Shown one piece after another: positions 61,367 to 64,000 of a stretch of DNA of 64,000 bases. The stretch is from Hyphomonas sp. Its GTDB lineage: Bacteria; Pseudomonadota; Alphaproteobacteria; Caulobacterales; Hyphomonadaceae. Where the stretch lies: positions 2,728,001-2,792,000 of the forward strand of contig NZ_CP051230.1 in NCBI RefSeq assembly GCF_017792385.1. The letters run 5' to 3'. The notes under the pieces are model-generated. The model was given only the letters and a program-made list of their open reading frames with translations. It searched no databases and was not told where the DNA came from. Position numbers and translations under genes: made by a program. Positions within the stretch are counted from its first letter, which is position 1. The number at the start of each line of letters is the position of its first letter.

Positions 61367-61785
61367 GTCTTTTCTCCGCAGAGCCAGATTGGACGGGTCA
61401 CGATCAACTCCTGACAGAGCAGGCCGGCATCACGATGACGGGACATGGCCTTGTAGTCGGGGTGGTTGAGCGTGGCGATGAAGGCCTTGCGATCCGGAAA
61501 GTGATTGACCAGCACTCCATCCCAATCTCCCTGACCAATGAAATAGCGTTCGGTCGTGGCGAGAAGCGTTGTGGAGCCTCCAACTTCTGCAGCCGCGGCG
61601 GTGAAAGCCTCGGAATACCGGATATAGGCCTCCCGTCCGCTGATATCCTCTCCATGCTCTGGATCGTCAGGGCGGTATTCTGCCTTGATCCGGAATTTCA
61701 GAAGATTGACTTGGGCTACCGGGCCGTCATGCGGGTCATCGCGAAAGGCACGGAACTGGTCTGCATTTGGCTGGAAAGCTGGCAT
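61363..61785 (-). CDS. DUF1330-type small protein
   Basis: The 140-residue protein has the ferredoxin-like pattern of DUF1330: VAQVNLLKFR at about 24-33, YIRYSEAFTAAAAEVGGSTTLLA and WDGVLVNHFPDRKAFIATLNHPDY. The family is related to dimeric alpha-beta-barrel proteins. Its function is unknown. It starts just 11 bp after the NUDIX gene region and overlaps the GST start. Confidence 0.85.
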   Translation of the reverse strand: MPAFQPNADQFRAFRDDPHDGPVAQVNLLKFRIKAEYRPDDPEHGEDISGREAYIRYSEAFTAAAAEVGGSTTLLATTERYFIGQGDWDGVLVNHFPDRKAFIATLNHPDYKAMSRHRDAGLLCQELIVTRPIWLCGEKT

Positions 61786-61796
61786 TGTGCGTCTCC

Positions 61797-62357
61797 TCAG
61801 GGGCGTTTTTCCGGATGCTTGCCGAAATAGCGTTCGGTGTAAAACAATGCCGCCGCGTGAAGCGCGTGCTGGGTATCCAGCGTGTCATAGGCGAGGAAGT
61901 CCTTATAGGGCATTTCGACGACTTCGATTTCCTCGTTCGGGTCCAGTGCCTGGACATCTGTCTTTCGGCATCCCGTGGCGAGGAAATAGTGCAGATGATT
62001 GTTCTGGATCGCAGGGTTCGGAAAACACGACCCGACTGGGATCATTTCACGTGCCGTGTATCCGGTTTCTTCCCGCAATTCGCGCCGGGCCGCAGTTTCC
62101 GGGTCCGTTTCGCCGGGATCAAGCACGCCGCCCGGGACACCCAGAAGCACGACTTGCCCGGCATGACGGTACTCGCGAATGAGAACAATATTGCCCTCAT
62201 CGGTCACTGGAACGATCGTAGCCCAGTCGGTGAACTCCAGGACATGATAATTCGGCACGATGTGTCCGTCTTCACGCTGGCATCTGTCGGTTCGGACAGA
62301 CAGGAACGGGTCCTTGAACGTTTTTCGGCTGCTCAGGATTTTCCAGGGTTTGATCAT
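61797..62357 (-). CDS. NUDIX hydrolase (ADP-ribose pyrophosphatase-like)
   Basis: The 186-residue enzyme contains the Nudix box GVLDPGETDPETAARRELREETGY (split here as GETDPETAARRELREETGY, about 80-98). It has an N-terminal strand pattern (SVRTDRCQREDGHIVPNYHV) like ADP-ribose pyrophosphatases. It hydrolyses nucleoside diphosphate derivatives. ATG at 62357 is used. Upstream extension to 62558 has no support. Confidence 0.9.
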   Translation of the reverse strand: MIKPWKILSSRKTFKDPFLSVRTDRCQREDGHIVPNYHVLEFTDWATIVPVTDEGNIVLIREYRHAGQVVLLGVPGGVLDPGETDPETAARRELREETGYTAREMIPVGSCFPNPAIQNNHLHYFLATGCRKTDVQALDPNEEIEVVEMPYKDFLAYDTLDTQHALHAAALFYTERYFGKHPEKRP

Positions 62358-62624
62358 GCTGCGTCTCGAATTCGGGTGGCGAGAAAGCCCTCCACATGCC
62401 GTCAGGCGGCCGGATTGGCCATAGCAAAGCCGAGGCGCAACGCGGTTTCGGGTGGAAAACATGTGGTGCTGACAGGGTGGATCCGGTGGTAACGCTCGCA
62501 CCGGGGCGAGCGCGCGCGTCCACAGGTCATCTTCAAGGAAAGTAAACGGGCGTTTCAACTTTTATGGGGGCCAAGCTGACAAAATACGCTAGGCAGACGG
62601 CCGTTTTTGCATATCGTACCGAGC

Positions 62625-63251
62625 ATGGCGGAAGGGGACGTTCTGTTCGAACAAGCGGTCGCTTTGCTATTTGAGGGTGAAGGCGGAGAGAGCTTGATCA
62701 AATCTGCGGCGCTGATGAGACGTGCCGCAGACCTCGGCCATTCGGGTGCAGCCAACAATTTCGGTGCCATGCTGCATCATGGACGCGGCGTCCATCAGGA
62801 TTTCGCAGCCGCGCGGGCCTATTACGCGCAGGCGGCCGATGCCGGTCTTCCCCAGGCCATGTTCAATCTCGGTTTCATGAAGCTGCGCGGACTTGGCGGC
62901 CAGACAGACGAGGAACAGGCCCGTCGCCTGTTCGAGCAGGCGGCCAATCTTGGCGACGTCAATGCCATGACCTTTCTCGGCGTCATGATGATGACAGGCG
63001 CCGGCGGGCCAAAGGAATTCAAGACGGCGCAATCCTGGTGGGACAAGGGCGCCGAACTCGGCGACAATCGCTGCGCCTTCAATCTCGGGATTGCCCATGC
63101 CGGCGGTCACGGCCGGGAACAGCCTGATTTTGTCGAAGCGTGGCGCTGGTTCAGCCGGGCGCAGGATATGGGAAACAGCAATGCAGGGTCTGAGCTTGAA
63201 CGGCTTGCCAGCGTGCTGACCGAAGACGAACGCCGTCAAATCGAGAGCTAG
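62625..63251 (+). CDS. Sel1-repeat protein
   Basis: The 208-residue protein has five Sel1-like helical repeats (AADLGHSGAANNFGAMLHHGRG, cut as GHSGAANNFGAMLHHGRG, then AADAGLPQAMFNLGFMKLRG, AANLGDVNAMTFLGVMMMTG and further). It is a scaffold or regulatory adaptor. ATG at 62625 is used. An earlier TTG is not supported. The gap to 63390 holds no gene. Confidence 0.9.
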   Translation: MAEGDVLFEQAVALLFEGEGGESLIKSAALMRRAADLGHSGAANNFGAMLHHGRGVHQDFAAARAYYAQAADAGLPQAMFNLGFMKLRGLGGQTDEEQARRLFEQAANLGDVNAMTFLGVMMMTGAGGPKEFKTAQSWWDKGAELGDNRCAFNLGIAHAGGHGREQPDFVEAWRWFSRAQDMGNSNAGSELERLASVLTEDERRQIES

Positions 63252-63389
63252 GACCTGCCATTATTCAAAGCGTGGTTGGCGGGTTGCCAGACAGTCGATT
63301 GGCTGCCCATTGCGCTTCCCGCTTGATTTTCGCCTGTTCCCGCGTAACTGAGGCGACGTATTTTCCCCATTTTTCAGGAGACGCTGTTC

Positions 63390-64000
63390 ATGGCCGGTCC
63401 CCAATACGTTTACCACATGCAAGGTCTGTCAAAGACCTATCCCGGCGGCAAGAAGGTGTTCGAGAACATCCATCTGAGCTTTCTGCCGGATGCCAAGATC
63501 GGTGTGGTCGGCGTCAATGGTGCCGGTAAATCCACCCTGTTGCGGATCATGGCCGGGCAGGACAAGGACTTCAATGGCGAAGCCTGGGCGGCAGATGGCG
63601 TGAAGGTCGGCTACCTGCCGCAGGAGCCGAAACTCGACGAGTCGCTCACAGTCTTCGAGAACGTCGCTGCGGCCTGTCCCGAGAAGCAGATGCTGGACAA
63701 GTTCAACGAAATCTCCGGCAAGCTCGGCGAGGACTATTCCGACGAGCTGATGGAAGAGATGACCGCGCTGCAGGAGAAGATCGATGCGGCGGACGCGTGG
63801 GACATTGATTCCAAGATTCAGATGGCGATGGAGGCCCTGCGCTGTCCGCCGGACGATGCTGACGTGTCGAAACTGTCAGGGGGGGAAATCCGCCGCGTCG
63901 CCATTTGTGCGCTGCTCTTGTCCAAGCCCGACATGATCCTGATGGACGAACCGACCAACCATCTGGATGCCGAAACCGTGGCCTGGCTCCAGAATTATTT
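63390..64000 (+). CDS. ettA: ABC-F ribosome-associated ATPase EttA, N-terminal part
   Basis: The gene runs off the right edge and about 203 codons are present. EttA binds the ribosomal E site and gates translation by ADP/ATP ratio. Seen are Walker A GVNGAGKST (about 41-49), the EttA-type GYLPQEP, an arm-like insertion (about 95-145), signature LSGGEIRRVA and Walker B LILMDEPTNHLD-like (MILMDEPTNHLD). AGGAG sits nine bases before the ATG. Confidence 0.95.
   Translation, partial: MAGPQYVYHMQGLSKTYPGGKKVFENIHLSFLPDAKIGVVGVNGAGKSTLLRIMAGQDKDFNGEAWAADGVKVGYLPQEPKLDESLTVFENVAAACPEKQMLDKFNEISGKLGEDYSDELMEEMTALQEKIDAADAWDIDSKIQMAMEALRCPPDDADVSKLSGGEIRRVAICALLLSKPDMILMDEPTNHLDAETVAWLQNY

Overview
The window looks like a chromosomal piece of an alphaproteobacterium, most likely of the Hyphomonas/Henriciella/Maricaulis type (Hyphomonadaceae). 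This is inferred from the roughly 60% GC coding style, the aminotransferase-hom-glpX-recJ gene order, a class I PHA synthase, and a curli operon of alphaproteobacterial form (csgG, csgF and very long curlin-repeat proteins).

Layout. 1-11.5 kb is core: the end of heme A synthase, a lipoprotein, rplM-rpsI with a terminator, argC, phaC, then lipoprotein, aminotransferase, hom, glpX and recJ, and a tRNA-Glu gene. About 11.56-32.29 kb is a genomic island of about 20.7 kb. It is bounded by a 24-bp direct repeat, one copy in the 3' end of tRNA-Glu and the other at 32262-32285. Both ends also carry paired TTTCAACAC motifs that look like integrase arm sites. The island holds a tyrosine integrase, one complete IS3-type element and decayed IS3 and IS6 copies, a dispersed repeat of about 195 bp, a HUH-type replication-like protein near the right end, and a tightly packed signalling module. 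32.3-40.1 kb is a curli-type amyloid cluster with a LuxR-type regulator. 40.3-64 kb is core again: a double cold-shock protein, DUF192, a thioesterase, the cytochrome bd oxidase genes cydAB with a DUF2474 peptide, an acyl-CoA synthetase, groSL with a CIRCE operator, a diguanylate cyclase, the MoxR/DUF58/DUF4129 membrane-quality cluster, fRMsr, a carboxylesterase, a PLP lyase, GST, DUF1330, a NUDIX hydrolase, a Sel1 protein and the start of the ABC-F factor ettA.

The most interesting part is 19.7-29.5 kb. An ECF sigma factor whose region 2 lacks the usual acidic DAED signature faces a six-gene operon joined by stop/start overlaps or 2-bp gaps. That operon encodes a membrane protein, an SPFH protein with a C-terminal zinc ribbon, an FHA protein with an N-terminal zinc ribbon, a Ser/Thr kinase with an N-terminal zinc ribbon and 12-residue tandem repeats, a lipoprotein that shares the kinase's extracytoplasmic C-terminal domain, and a papain-type cysteine protease. 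Downstream lies a second Ser/Thr kinase with TPR-like repeats, of the kind found beside phosphorylation-dependent ECF sigma factors. I infer an envelope-sensing phospho-signalling system: kinases phosphorylate the sigma factor, the FHA protein reads phosphothreonine, and the SPFH protein scaffolds the complex at the membrane. The individual parts belong to recognised families. I do not know of this combination being described.
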